This document shows, piece after piece, positions 11,221 to 24,118 of a stretch of DNA of 64,000 nt. Position numbers and translations under genes: made by a program. The DNA comes from Prunus persica (Eukaryota; Streptophyta; Magnoliopsida; Rosales; Rosaceae). Location: assembly GCF_000346465.2 (NCBI RefSeq), contig NC_034009.1, forward strand, positions 21,786,706-21,850,705, in the 5' to 3' direction. Position 1 is the first letter of the stretch, and every line of letters starts with the position of its first letter. The notes below the pieces were generated by a model. That model was not told where the DNA came from. It worked only from the letters and a program-made list of their open reading frames with translations, and searched no databases.

Positions 11221-14200
11221 AGTCATTTGGTGGGTTTTGAGTGAAATCCAATCTCTAGAACTATGCAATACACTAACCACTCCATTTCATAACAAACTTC
11301 GTATCAACATGACTTGTCAAATTTCATGGACCAATCGATATTGGATTGAGTCCAAAACTTGGGGAACATCATAATATGGTGGGAGGAGTCATTTGGTGGG
11401 TTTTGAGTGAAGTCCAATCCCTAGAACAAGGCAATACACCAAGCACTCCATTTCATAACGAACGTCGTACGAACCTGAATTGTCCAATTTCATGGACCAA
11501 TCGACATCGGATTGAGTCCAAAACTCGGGGAACAGCATAATATGGTGGGAGGAGTCATTTGGTGACTTTTGAGTTAGATCCAATGGCTAAAACTATGCAA
11601 TAAACCAACCCCTCCATTTCATAACGAACTTCCTACGAACCTAAATTGTTCAATTTCATGGACCAATCAATATCGGATTGAGTCCAAAACTTGGGGCACA
11701 TCTTAATATAGTGGGAGGAGTCATTTGGCGAGTTTTGAGTGAAATCCAATGGCTAAAACTACGCAATACACAAACCACTCCATTTCGTAACGAGCTTCAT
11801 ATGAACCTGAGTTGTCCAATTTCATGGACCAATCGATATCGGATTGAGTCAAAAACTTGGGGAACAACATAATATGGTGGGAGGGCTCATTTGGTGACTT
11901 TTGAGAGAAATCCAATGGCTAAAACTACGCAATACACCAACCACTCCATTTCGTAACGAACTTCGCATGAACCTGAATTGCCCAATTTCAAGGACCAATC
12001 GATATTGGATTGAGCCCAGAACTTGGGGAACAACATAATATGGTGGAATGAGTCATTTCGTGATTTTTGAGTGAAATCCAATGGCTAAAACAATGCAATA
12101 CACCACCCACTCCATTTCATAACGAACTTCGTACGAGCCTGAATTGTCCAATTTCGTGGACCAATCAATATCGGATTGAGTCCAAAACTTGAGGAACATC
12201 ATAATATAATGGGAGGAGTCGTTTGGTGGGTTCTGAGTGAAATCCAATGGCTTCAACTATGCAATATATCAACCATTCCATTTCATAACGAACTTCGTAC
12301 GAACCTGAATTGTTCAATTTCATGGACTAATTGATAACGGATAGAGTCCAAAAACTGGGGAACATCATAATACGGTGGGAGGAGTCATTTGGCTGGTTTT
12401 GAGTGAAAACCAATATCTAGAACTATGCAATACACCAACCACTCCATTTCATAACGAACTTCGTACGAACCTGAATTGTCAAATTTTAGGGACCAATCGA
12501 TATTGGATTGAGTCCAAAACTTGGGGAACATCATAATACGGTGGGAGGAGTCATTTGGTGGGTTTTGAGTGAAGTCCGATCCCTAGAACCATGCAATAAA
12601 CCAAGCACGCCATTTCATAACGAACTTTGTACGAACCTGAATTGTCCAATTTCATGGACCAATAGATATCGACTTGACTCCGAAACTTTGGGAACATCAT
12701 CATATGGTGGGAGGAGTCATTTGGTGAGTTTTGAGTCAAATCTAATGGCTAAAACTATGCAACACACCAACCACTCCATTTCATAAAGAACTTCGTACAA
12801 ACCTGAATTGTCCAATTTCAACGAACAAACGATATCGGATTGATTCCAAAACTTGGGGAACATCATAATATGGTGGGAGGAGTCATTTGGTGCATTTTGA
12901 GCGAAATCCAATATCTGGAACTATGCAATACAACAACCACTCCATTTCATAACGAACTTCGTACGAATCGGAATTGTCCAATTTCACGGACCAATCGATA
13001 TCGAATTGACTCCAAAACTTTGGGAACATCATAATATGGCGGGAAGAGTCATTTGGGGACTTTTGAGTGAAATCCTATGGCTAAATCTATGCAATACACT
13101 AACCACTCCATTTCATAACGAACTTCGTACGAACTTGAATTATCCAGTTTCAAGGACCAATCGATATCGGATTGATTCCAAAACTTGGGGAACATCATAA
13201 TATGGTGGGAGGAGTCATTTGGTGCATTTTGGGTGAAATCCAATCTCTAGAAACATGCAATACACCAACCACTCCATTTCACAACAAACTTCGTACGAAC
13301 CCAAATTGTCCAATTTCGTGGAGCAATCGATATCGGACTGAGTCCAAAACTTGGGGAACATCATAATATGATGAGAGAAGTCATTTGGTGGGTTTTGAGT
13401 CAAATCCAATGGCTACAACTATGCAATACACCAACCACTCCATTTCATAACAAACTTTGTACGAACTTGAATTCTCCAATTTCATTGACCAATCGATATT
13501 GTATTGAGTCCAAAACTTGGGGAACATCATAATATGATGGGAGAAGTCATTTGGGGGGTTCTGAGTGAAATCCAATGTCTACAACTATGCAATACACCAA
13601 CCACTCCATTTCATAACGAACTTCGGACGAACCTGAATTGTCTAATTTCAAGGACTAATCGAGATCGGATTGAATCCAAAACTTTGGGACCATCATAACA
13701 TGGAGGGAAGAGTCATTTGGTGGGTTTTGAGTGAAGTCCAATCTCTAGAACAATACACCAACCACTCCATTTTAGAACGAACTTCAAACGAACTTGAAAT
13801 GTCCAATTTCATGGACCAATCGATATCGAATTTTGTCCATAACTTAGGGAACATCATAATATTATGGGAGAAGTCATTTGGTGGGTTCTGAGTGAAATCC
13901 AATGGCTACAACTATGCAATACACCAACCACACCATTTCATAACGAACTTCGTACGAACCTGAATTGTCCAATTTCATTGACCAATTGATATCGGATTGA
14001 GTCCAAAACTTGGGGAACATCATAATATGATGGGACAAGTCATTTGGTGGGTTCTGAGTGAAATCCAATGGCTACAACTATGCAATACACCAACCACTCC
14101 ATTTCATAACGAACTTCGTACGGACCTGAATTGTCCAATTTCATTGACCAATCGATGTCGAATTGAGGCCAAAACTTGGGGAACATCATAATATGATGGG

Positions 14201-17200
14201 AGAAGTCATTTGGGGGGTTCTGAGTGAAATCCAATGGCTACAACTATGCCATACACCAACCACTCCATTTCAGAATGAACTTCTTACGAACATGAATTGT
14301 CTGATTTCATGGACCAATCGATATCGGATTGAGTCCAAAAACAGGGGAACATCATAATATAGTGGGAGGAGTCATTTGTGGAGTCTTGGGTGAAATCCAA
14401 TCTCTAGAACTATGCAATACACCAACTACTCCATTACAGAAAGAACTTCATATGAAACTTAATAGTACAATTTCATGGAACAAACGATATCGGATTGAGT
14501 CCAAAACTTGGAGAACATCATAATGTTGTGGGAGGAGTCATTTGGTGAGTGTTGAGTGAAATCTATAGCCCAAAACTACGCAATGCACCAACCAATCTAT
14601 ATCGGATTGAGTCCAAAACTCGGGGAACCACATAATCATGTGGGAGGAGTCATTTGGTGGGTTTTGAGTCAAATCCAATCTCTACAACTATGCAATACAC
14701 CAACAACTCCATTTCATAATGAACTTTTTGGAAAAATGAAATGTCCAATTTCATGGACCAATCGATATCGGATTGAGTCCAAAACTTGGGGAACATCACA
14801 GTAAGGTGGGAGGAGTCATTTGATGACTTTTGAGTGAAATCCAATCTCGGGAACTATGCAATACATCAACCACTCCATTTCATAACAAACTTCAGACGAA
14901 CGTGAATTGTCCAATTTCATAGACCTATATATATTGGATTGAGTCCAAAACTTGGGGAGCATCATACTATGGTGGGAGGAGTCATTTGGTGACTTTTGAG
15001 TGAAATCCAATGGCTAAAACTTTGAAATACACAAACCACTCCATTTCAAAACGAACTTCGTACGAACCTGAATTGTCCAATTTGTTGGACAAATCGATAT
15101 CGGATTGAATCCAAAACTTGGGGAACATCATAATATGATGGGAGGAGTCATTTGGTGACTTTTAAGTGAAATCCGATGGCTAAAACTATGCAATACACCA
15201 ACCACTCCATTTCAGAACGAACTTCGTACGAACCTGAATTGTCCAATTTCATGGATCAATCGATATCGGACTGAGTCCAAAAACTTGGGGGACATCATAA
15301 TATGGTGGGTTTTGAGTGAAATCCAATCTCTAGAACTATGCAATACACCAACCACTTCATTTCAGAAAGAACCTCGTACGAACCTATATTGTCCAATTTC
15401 ATGGACCAATCGATATCGGATTGAGTCCAAAACTTGTGAACATCATAATATGGTGGCAGGAATCATTTTTTGGATTTTGAGTGAAATCCAATCTCTAGAA
15501 CTATGCAATACACCAACCACTCCATTTCAGAACGAACTTTGTACGAACCTAAATTGTCCAATTTCATGGACTAATTGATACCGGATTGACTCGAAAACTT
15601 TTGGAACATCATAATATGGTGGAGGAGTCATTTGGTGGGTTTTAAGTGAAATCCAATCTCAACAACTATGCAATACACCAACAACTCCATTTCATATCGA
15701 ACTTCTTGGAAAAATGAAATGTCCAATTTCATGGACCAATCGATATCGGATTGAGTCCAAAACTTGGGGAACATCATAATAAGGTGGGAGGAGTCATTTG
15801 GTGGGTTTTGAGTGAAATCCAATCTCTGGAACGATGCAATATACCAACCACTCCAATTTCATAACAAACTTCAGAGGAACGTGAATTGTCCAATTTCGTA
15901 GACCCATATATATCCGATTGAGTCCAAAACTTGGAGAGCATCATACTGTGGTGGGAGGAGTCATTTGGTGTCTCTTGAGTGAAATCCAATGGCTAAAACT
16001 TTGAAATACACAAACCACTTCATTTCAAAACGTACTTCGTATGAACCTAAATTGTCCAATTTCATAGACAAATCGATTTCGGATTGAGTCGAAAACTTGG
16101 GGAACATCATAATATGATGGAAGGAGTCATTTGGTGGGTTTTGAGTGAAATCCAATCCATAGAACTATGCAATACACCAACCACTGCATTTCAGAACGAA
16201 CTTCATCGAACGTAAGTTGTCCAATTTCATGGACCAATCGATATCGGATTGCGTCCAAAACTTTTGGAACATCGTAATATGGTGGACGAGTCATTTGGTA
16301 ACTTCTGAGTGAAATCCAATGGCTAAAACTATGCAATACACTAACCACTCCATTTCAGAAAGAAATTCGTACGAACCTGAATTGTCCAATCTCATGGACC
16401 AATCGATGTCGGATTGAGTCCAAAACTTGGGGGACATAATGATATGGTGGGATGAGTCATTTAGTGGGTTTTGAGTGAAATCCAATCTCTGGAACGATGC
16501 AATACACCAACCACTCCATTTCATAACAAACTTCAGAGGAACGTGAATTGTCCAATTTCGTAGACCCATATATATCAGATCGAGTCCAAAACTTGGGGAG
16601 CATCATACTATGGTGGAAGGAGTCATTTGGTGACTTTTGAGTGAAATCCAATGGCTAAAACTTTGAAATACACAAACCACTCCATTTCAAAAGGCACTTC
16701 GTACGAACCTAAATTGTCCAATTTCATGGACAAATCCATATCGGATTGAGTCCAAAACTTGGGGAACATCATAATATGATGGGAGGAGTCATTTGGTGGG
16801 TTTTGAGTGAAATCCAATCCATAGAACTATGCAATACACCAACCACTGCATTTCAAAACGAACTTCATCGAACGTAAGTTGTCCAATTTCATGGACCAAT
16901 CGATATCGGATTGAGTCCAAAACTTTTGGAACATCGTAATATGGTGGACGAGTCATTTGGTAACTTCTGAGCGAAATCCAATGGCTACAACTATGCAATA
17001 CACCAACCACTCCATTTCATAACGAACTTCGTACGAACCTGAATTGTCCAATTTCATGGACCAATCGATATCGGATTGAGTCCAAAACTTGGGGAACATC
17101 ATTCTATGGTTGGAGTCATTTGGTGGGTTTTGAGTGAAATTCAATCTCTACAACTATGCAATACACCAACGACTCCATTTGATAACGAACTTCGTACGAA

Positions 17201-17973
17201 CCTGAATTGTCAAATTTCATGGACCAATTGATATCGGATTGAGTCCAAAGCCTGGGAAACATCATAATATGGTGGGAGGAGTCATTTGGTGACTTTTCTG
17301 TGAAATCCAATGGGTAAAACTATGAAATATACAGAGCACTCCATTTCAGAACAAACTTCGTACGAACTTGAATTGTCCAATTTCATGGACCTATCGATAT
17401 CAGATTGAGTCCAAAACTTGAGGAACATCATCATATGGTGGGAGGAGTCATTTGGTGGGTTTTGAGTGAAATCCAATCTCTAGAACTATGCAATACAAAA
17501 ACCACTCTATTTCAAAACGAATTTCGTACGAACCTAAATTGTCCAATTTCATGGACCAATCGATATCGGATGGAGTCCAAAACTTGGGGAACATCATAAT
17601 ATGGTGGCAGGAGTCATTTGGTGGGTTTTGAGTCAAATCCAATCTCTAGAACTATGCAATACACTAACCACTCCGTTTCAGAAAGAATTTCGTACGAACC
17701 TAAATTGTCCAATTTCATGCACCAATCGATATCGAATTGAGTCCAAAACTTGGGAACATCATAATATGGTGGGAGGAGTCATTTGGTGGGTTGTGAGTGA
17801 AATCCAATCTCTAGAACTATGCAATACACCAATCACTTCATTTTAGAACGAACCTCGTACGAACCGAAATTGTCCAATTTCATGGACCAATTGGTAACGG
17901 ATTGAGTCCAAAACTTGGGGAACACCGTAATATGGTGGGAGGAGTCATTTGGCGGGTTTTGAGTGAAATCCAA
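11221..17973. repeat. 166-bp satellite array, block 1 (about 41 monomers)
   Basis: The same ~166-bp unit repeats head to tail, with landmarks CAATACACCAACCACTCCATTT, TTGTCCAATTTCATGGACCA, ATCGATATCGGATTGAGTCC and ATAATATGGTGGGAGGAGTC at fixed spacing. Monomers differ by substitutions and small indels. A main variable position is the segment after TCATTTGG, which reads TGGGTTTTGAGTGA in some monomers and TGACTTTTGAGTGA in others, followed by ATCTCTAGAAC or ATGGCTAAAAC. Since 166 is not a multiple of 3, spurious ~64-codon open frames recur on both strands. A monomer of this length is typical of plant centromeric or heterochromatic satellites, but location is not shown by sequence. Confidence 0.95.
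15821..17147. repeat. Four-monomer higher-order repeat unit (~664 bp, two copies)
   Basis: Diagnostic variants recur about 664 bp apart, four monomer lengths. ATCTCTGGAACGATGCAAT occurs at 15,821 and 16,484. CTTCATCGAACGTAAGTTG occurs at about 16,200 and 16,863. The variants TAGACCCATATATATC and ACTTTGAAATACACAAACC also recur within both copies. An older relative of the first variant monomer is at about 14,844-15,040. Confidence 0.8.
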
Positions 17974-19800
17974 TGTTGCTCCTATTCTTAACAACTAAAA
18001 TGAGTTATTAAAAACAACAACTTTAATTCTCACAAGTGCATAAACCATTTATAGTATAGCTTATGTAAATACGAGGTCGATCCCACGGAGAATGATAACT
18101 TGGTTCCAAGTTAAATTACTTAGAATGCTAGAAAAACATAGAAACAAACAAACTTACTAACTAGCTAAAGGCAAGGTCGAATTCAACAATGCCTCTGGCT
18201 AATTACTCAAGGTCTAGGATAGAATCCTAGCACCACACACGCACTCGAAATGGGGGGTTTTATTGTTGAAACGAAAAGAAGAAAGTGAAATGAAAGTGCT
18301 CGAAAGTAAACACTGGCAGCAATCAACAGATTGTGAAACAATAATTGAGAGGTGCTAGAGCCTTGGAATCCACCACTAGTTTTCCTATCCAAGTTATGAA
18401 TGCATAGAAATTGACTCAAGCTTCATCAACAATAGATTATCGCATACAAGCCTGTGGTATCTAGGTGCAGGATGCATGATTCTCCTAAGGCATGTGATTA
18501 TGCATGGTATCTACACAACACGTGATCTCTAATATGCAACCTAAGCATAGTATCTACTTAGAATAAAGCATACAAGAATCATTAAGCTCCTTGAGAATAT
18601 GATCATCACACAAGTCCTAGAACATGGTACCTGTCCTAGTCAACCTATGGTTATTAACCCCTTGAATGATTCTTAGGCCATTCATGTGTTGCTTGTGGAA
18701 GGAGAGTAGAATTGGTGAATCTAAACCCCTTCCCAACCTGTGCTAGATGCAGAAAATCCTAGTTAGCTACTCCAAGAAAACATACATCAAGCACATAATA
18801 AACTGGAGATTAACAACTTGATAATAAAAGCAAGATAATCAATTAACTATAAAATCATCCATAACATTGAATATTCATGACTAGGGCTTCATCCTAAGCC
18901 CTAACTAAATGGATTAGTTAGACATAAATATGAATACAGCAAATAAGAAATACATAGATAGGATAAAGAGAGGAGAAGAACTAGATGATGGCAGCAAGGA
19001 AGTTATCAGGACAGCTCCAAGCTCCCTTGACAGCTCCAAGCTCTCTTCTCTCTTTGTAGTGAATCTGAATGTGTGTATGAGAGTAATGGATGAAGTGAAT
19101 GTGTGTGTCTGACCCTCCTCTTGAATGAGTGTGCATCTCTCTATTTATAGAGTGCAATTTCGTCCTCCCCTTTGGCTGGTGAAGCACACCTCTCTTAGCT
19201 GCTCCCAACTGCTATAGCTGCCCATACTTGCCAACTGCTACAGCTGCCAAATACATGCTTTGGTATGGTTTCTTTATGGAAAGCTTGACTTTTGTTCATC
19301 TTTCTGAGCTTCTGAGCTGATTTGACTCCCATGTGTGGCTGCCCATGTGTAGCACATGGCTCTAGGGATGTAGCCACATTAAATGTGATGGCAGCCAACA
19401 TGACATTTCTGTGAACTTGGTTCAGTCTTTGACCTGCTGAGGGCTCCAGATTTATCTAATTAGGCTGAAAGTTGGATATGTTACAATAAACACCCATTGG
19501 AACAACTTCTGTCAAGGATGTATCCTCATCCGACCTGTGCAAGTTGCTGAAATGAGGCCTGCAAGACGACCTACGAAACTGGACTGACAAGGACTGTGGC
19601 TCAAATTGGTTTTGTTTTTAAGCTCATATTCCTCTTGTGCCACTCAGCCCTTAACATGGATGAATTGTATCAAATGTCATCCCCTTGCTGTCTTAACCTA
19701 CAAAACACACAAACATAGGTAAGAGACTCAAAATAAAGAGAAGCTAAAAAAATTACTAAGCAAAGAAGGCATGCAAATGTGTAAAATTATGACCTTATCA
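17974..19800 (+). mobile_element. Solo-LTR-like insertion in satellite (1,827 bp)
   Basis: The insertion begins TGTTGCTCC and ends CCTTATCA, so it has the TG...CA ends of an LTR. It is flanked by the direct repeat TCCAA (17,969-17,973 and 19,801-19,805), which belongs to the satellite. Near the start it carries AGGTCGATCCCACGGAG (about 18,071-18,087). A TATA-like CTATTTATAGAG lies at about 19,139. No gag, pol or internal LTR repeat was seen, so a solo LTR formed by recombination is the simplest reading. The family is not identified; short open frames inside it match nothing I know. Confidence 0.8.
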
Positions 19801-21846
19801 TCCAATCTCCAGAACTATGCAATACACCAACCACCCCATTTCGTAATGAACTTTGTACAAACCCGAATTGTCCAATTTCATGGACCAATCGATGTCGAAT
19901 TGAGTCCAAAACTTGGGGAACATCATAATATAGTGGGAGGAGTCATTTGGTGGGTTTTGAGTGAAATCCAATCTCTAGAACTGTGCAATACACCAACCAC
20001 TCCATTTCATAACGAACTTTGTACGAACCAGAATTGTCCAATTTCATGGACCAATCGATATCGAATTGAGTCCAAAACTTGGGTAACATCATAATATAGT
20101 GGGAGGAGTCATTTGGTGGGTTCTGAGTGAAATCCAATCTCCAGAACTGTGCAATATACCAACCACTCCATTTCAGAACGAACTTCAAACGAACATAAGT
20201 TGACCAATTTCATGGACCAATCGATATCGTATTGAGTCCAAAACTTTTGGAACATCATAATATAGTGGAGGAGTCATTTGGTGGGTTTTGAGTGAAATCC
20301 AATCTCTACAACTTTGCAATGCACCAACCACTTCATTTCGTAACGAACTTCGTACGAACCTGAATTGTCCAATTTCATGGACCAATCGATATCGAATTGA
20401 GTCCAAAACGTGGGGAACATCATAATATGGTGGGAGGAGTCATTTGGTGACTTTTAAGTGAAATCCAATGGCTAAAACTATGCAATACACCAACCACTCC
20501 ATTTCCGAATGAACTTCGTACGAGCCTGAATTGTCCAATTTCATGGACCAATTGATATCGGATTGAGTCCAAAACTTGGGGAACATCATAATATGGTGGG
20601 AGGAGTCATTTGGTGGGTTTTGAGTGAAATCCAATCTCTACAACTATGCAATACACCAACCACTCCATTTCATAACGAACTTCGTACGAACTTGAATTGA
20701 CCAATGTCATGGACCAATCAATATCGGATTATGTCCAAAACTTGGGGAACATCATAACATGGTGGGAGGAGTCATTTGGTGACTTTTGAGTGAAATCCAA
20801 TGGCTACAACTATGCAATACACCAACCACTCCATTTCATAACGAACTTCGTACGAACCTGAATTGTACAATTTCATGGACCAAATGATATCGGATTGAGT
20901 CCAAAACTTGGGGAACATCATAATATGACGGGAGGACTCATTTGGTGGGTTTTGAGTGAAATCCAATGGCTACAACTATGCAATACACCAACCACTCTAT
21001 TCCATAACGAACTTCGTACGAACCTGAATTGTCCGATTTCATGGACCAATCGATATCGGATTGAGTCCAAAACTTGGGGAACAACATAATATGGTGGGAG
21101 GAGTCATTTGGTGGGTTTTAAGTGAAATCCAATCTCTAGAACTATGCAATACACCAACCACTCCATTTCGTAACGAACTGCGTACGGACCTAAATTGTCC
21201 AATTTTATGGACCAATCGATATCAGATTGAGTCAAAAACTTGGGGAACATCATAATATGGCGGGAGGAGTCATTTGGTGACTTTGTAGTGAAATCCAATG
21301 GCTAAAACTATGCAACACACCACTCACTCCATTTCATAACGAACTTCGTACGAACCTGAATTGTCCAATTTTATGGACCAATCGATGTCGGATTGATTCC
21401 AAAACTTGGGGAACATCATGATAAGGTGAGAGGAGTCATTTGGTGACTTTTGAGTGAAATCCAATGGCTAAAACTATGCAATACACCAACCACTCCATTT
21501 CATAACGAACTTCGTACGAACCTGAATTGTCCAATTTCGTGGAACAATCGATATCGGATTGAGACCAAAAACTGGGGAACATCGTAATATGGCGGGAGGA
21601 GTCATTTAGTGGGATTTGAGTGAAATCTAATCTCTAGAACTATGCAATACACCGACAGCTCCATTTCGTAACGTACTTCGTAGGAACCTGAATTGTCTAA
21701 TTTCATGGACCAATCGATATCGGATTGAGTCCAAAACTTGGGGAACATCATAATATGGTGGGAGGAGTCATTTGGTGACTTTTGAGTGAAATCCAATTAC
21801 TGAAACTACGCAATACTCCAACCACTCCATTTCGTACACCACTTCG
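19801..21846. repeat. 166-bp satellite array, block 2 (about 12 monomers)
   Basis: Same monomer as block 1, resuming in register after the solo LTR and ending at ACCACTTCG, where the chromovirus LTR begins. The last five bases (CTTCG, 21,842-21,846) are the target duplication repeated at 61,910-61,914. Confidence 0.95.
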
Positions 21847-22119
21847 TGTAATAACCCAAACCTAAATTCATATTTTATTAGTAATTTATTTAGAGGAAAA
21901 GACAATTTTTCCCTTGAAAAGTAAAGTTGACTTTTTACCAAGAAGGAATTTGGTAAGTCCACATACACCGTTGTGTAGAGTACGACGAAACGAGTCCGTA
22001 GACACGAAGTGGGCTCGAATCGGAGCTTTAATGAAGGAAATACGATTAAAATATTACAAGGGGCAAAACGGTAATTTGAAAATTTAGATTTTTAAACCTC
22101 ACTTCTCTCTCTTCTCCCT

Positions 22120-22172
<53 letters not shown>

Positions 22173-22940
22173 GTCGCGAGCGCGCTACGCCTTCTTCCAT
22201 TTCGCGCAACCACCAACTCCGGCCACGGCACTGGTACGAATCTGACCGGCCCGACCCCGCCGTCACGCCTCAGCCCGCTTCCGTCACCGTCAGCCACTCC
22301 ATCAGCCGAAAATTGCAGAAATCCGAGCAGGTTTGACCAAAACTTCACGGCCGTCGTTCTCCGTCGTCCGGCCACAAAATCTGACAATCCAGGTATGGAT
22401 TTTGAACCTCTCGAGTTGTTCTAGCTGCCTGTTGGGTAGGATTCAATCGGTTCTTAACGTAGGTAATTGATTTTTCAAATTGGAAATTCGGACGGTTTTC
22501 GGCCTCCGAGTTCGGCCACTTCCGGTCAGTTTTTGGGGTAGGTCCAAGAAGAAAAGTGACTCCAAATATGGTGTTATACCTACGGTAGGAGTTTGGAGCC
22601 GTGGTTTTGAGATTTTTCGGCGAGACGTAATGGCTTTGGGCACCCAGCGCTACCAGCGTGTTGGCGATGGTAGTGAAGTGGCACTGTGTCTTGATGAGAT
22701 CCTTAGGTTGTCATGAGCGCGTAGAAATTCACGGATCTCAATTTGGATACCGTTTGAGTCTCGAACGGATTTTACATATTTTGCAATTTCCGGGTTCAAT
22801 TACTGTTGAGCCGTTGGATCGTAATCATTTTCAGATATGTTACTCTAGATGATTTCATAATCGTGTAGGATTCGACGGATTGTGAATCGGAGTCCCAGAT
22901 ACTTCGAAATCTCGAACCCTAGAGCTATGGTTTAGAAATT
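21847..22940 (+). repeat. Chromovirus 5' LTR, left part
   Basis: Matches the 3' LTR from 59,307 onwards (TGTAATAACCCAAACC, GTGGGCTCGAATCGGAGC, the CT tract, and so on), with roughly 5-6% differences in the first ~200 bp by eye and a small insertion near 21,950. It ends in TTTAGAAATT (22,931-22,940), whose last eight bases are the target site of the Mutator-like element. The LTR continues at 38,580. Confidence 0.92.
22123..22171 (+). repeat. (TC)n microsatellite in 5' LTR
   Basis: Uninterrupted TC dinucleotide run, also present and longer in the 3' LTR (about 59,545-59,607). The difference in length between the two LTRs is expected of an unstable microsatellite. Confidence 0.95.
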
Positions 22941-22941
22941 T

Positions 22942-23070
22942 GGGAAATATGCTGATATAATCAGTTTTCACAAGTGGTGTTCTGAAATGATCAGGTTACA
23001 AATTGTGTTCTGATATAATCACTTGTGAACGTGAAATGACCAAACTGCCCTCCATATAAAAGCACATGTA
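22942..23070 (+). repeat. MULE left terminal inverted repeat
   Basis: 129 bp, same as the right TIR in reverse. It contains two related internal units, GTGTTCTGAAATGATCA and GTGTTCTGATATAATCA, plausible binding sites for the transposase. Near its inner edge is TATAAAAG (23,055-23,062), pointing into the element. Confidence 0.95.
23055..23062 (+). promoter_or_regulatory. TATA box in left TIR
   Basis: TATAAAAG in a CCATATAAAAGC context, about 1.05 kb before the transposase ATG. The intervening DNA has leader-like pyrimidine-rich sequence and an intron acceptor directly before the ATG. Terminal promoters are known in MuDR; use here is inferred. Confidence 0.55.
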
Positions 23071-24118
23071 GCAACCCTTTGCCACCCCTTTTCTAAAAGG
23101 GAACTTGTCTGAACTCCTAAAACTCTCTCTCCTCTGTGTTGGAAGGTTGGCAAAAATTGGGGGAACTCCAGGTCACGAGACATGTTCCCACTGAGCAATC
23201 CAGTTCGCAACCCATCCATCGTCATAACCCAGATGTCCTCAAATTTGGGACCCTAGCTTGGGCGCAGCGAAGCCGAAAGGCACGGCCTCCATTGTTGACC
23301 TCCAGATCGAGGTGACTGCTGCGAGTCCACAGAGAAGGGAAAGTGGCGACTTCCGGTGTCGTTGTGAACGGATGTGAGTTGTGATATTGGTTTGGTAGTG
23401 TATGTGTATTATGAAATCGTTCAGCCCCTTTTCACCACAGAGAGATAAAAGCTTAAATTTTCAGTTTGAAGGAGTTATGATATGTTGAAATTCATAGTTT
23501 GTGATATTATCTGCAGTGGGATCTGTCTGGTGAACTTGAATTTTGTTTAAAATTGACTGAATGCGTGTATAATGTAGTGCAATGTGTTTGGTAATGGTGA
23601 AAATAACAGCACACAGAAAAATCATATGTTAACTTTGTCTGGCCTAAAAATTTGTAAATACGGCTAGTGTTAGGCTCAATTTAGATGCTAATGTGGGGAA
23701 TTTATTGGCATTCTGGGTTTGTTTTGGTAATAAGAAGTATAGTTTGTTTGTTTTGGTTTCGAATTTGGTAATTGAGCTTGTACTACATTATACATTTTCT
23801 ATCACAACCTGATCCTTTTGTTGAAGGTGTTTACATTTGTGCAAAAGCCTTGGAGGGTTAGAGGGTTCATATTTCTGCCATTGTATGTGTATGTTAGTTT
23901 GTTAATAACTTGGAACCCACAGATATGTACAAAATCAGAGAAAAAACAAAAAGGAATAAAAGTTACTTGTTGAAGCAGCTACAATTTGAGTTTGAAGATT
24001 TGAGGATTTAGAAGATGATATGTGTAGTGGAATGACTGTTGTGCATGTTTTTATTCATCTATTTTTTATTTTTTAGTGTTATGAATTGGTGTAGTAATTA
24101 TTTATGTTATTTGCAGAA
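23071..24118 (+). other. Probable 5' leader and leader intron of MULE transposase
   Basis: GC-richer sequence to about 23,370, with CTCTCTCTCCTCTG at about 23,123, then AT-rich intron-like sequence ending TTATTTGCAG (24,107-24,116), two bases before the ATG. The donor is not certain; candidates lie near 23,365-23,375. No coding region was seen. Confidence 0.45.

Noticed and set aside
11346..17846. Many ~64-residue open frames on both strands (MSPKLGEHHN... and MDFTQNPPND... types)
   Set aside because: They recur every 166 bp with the satellite and end because 166 is not a multiple of 3. They are by-products of a repeat that happens to lack stops, not genes.
18207..19401. Short open frames inside the solo LTR
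   Set aside because: No domain, and LTRs of this kind are non-coding.
11221..21846. CRISPR-like regular repeats
   Set aside because: Repeat units are contiguous 166-bp monomers with no unique spacers, in a plant genome.
22046..22387. Arg/Glu-repeat open frame on the minus strand in the LTR
   Set aside because: It is the (TC)n microsatellite read as RERERE; no other support.
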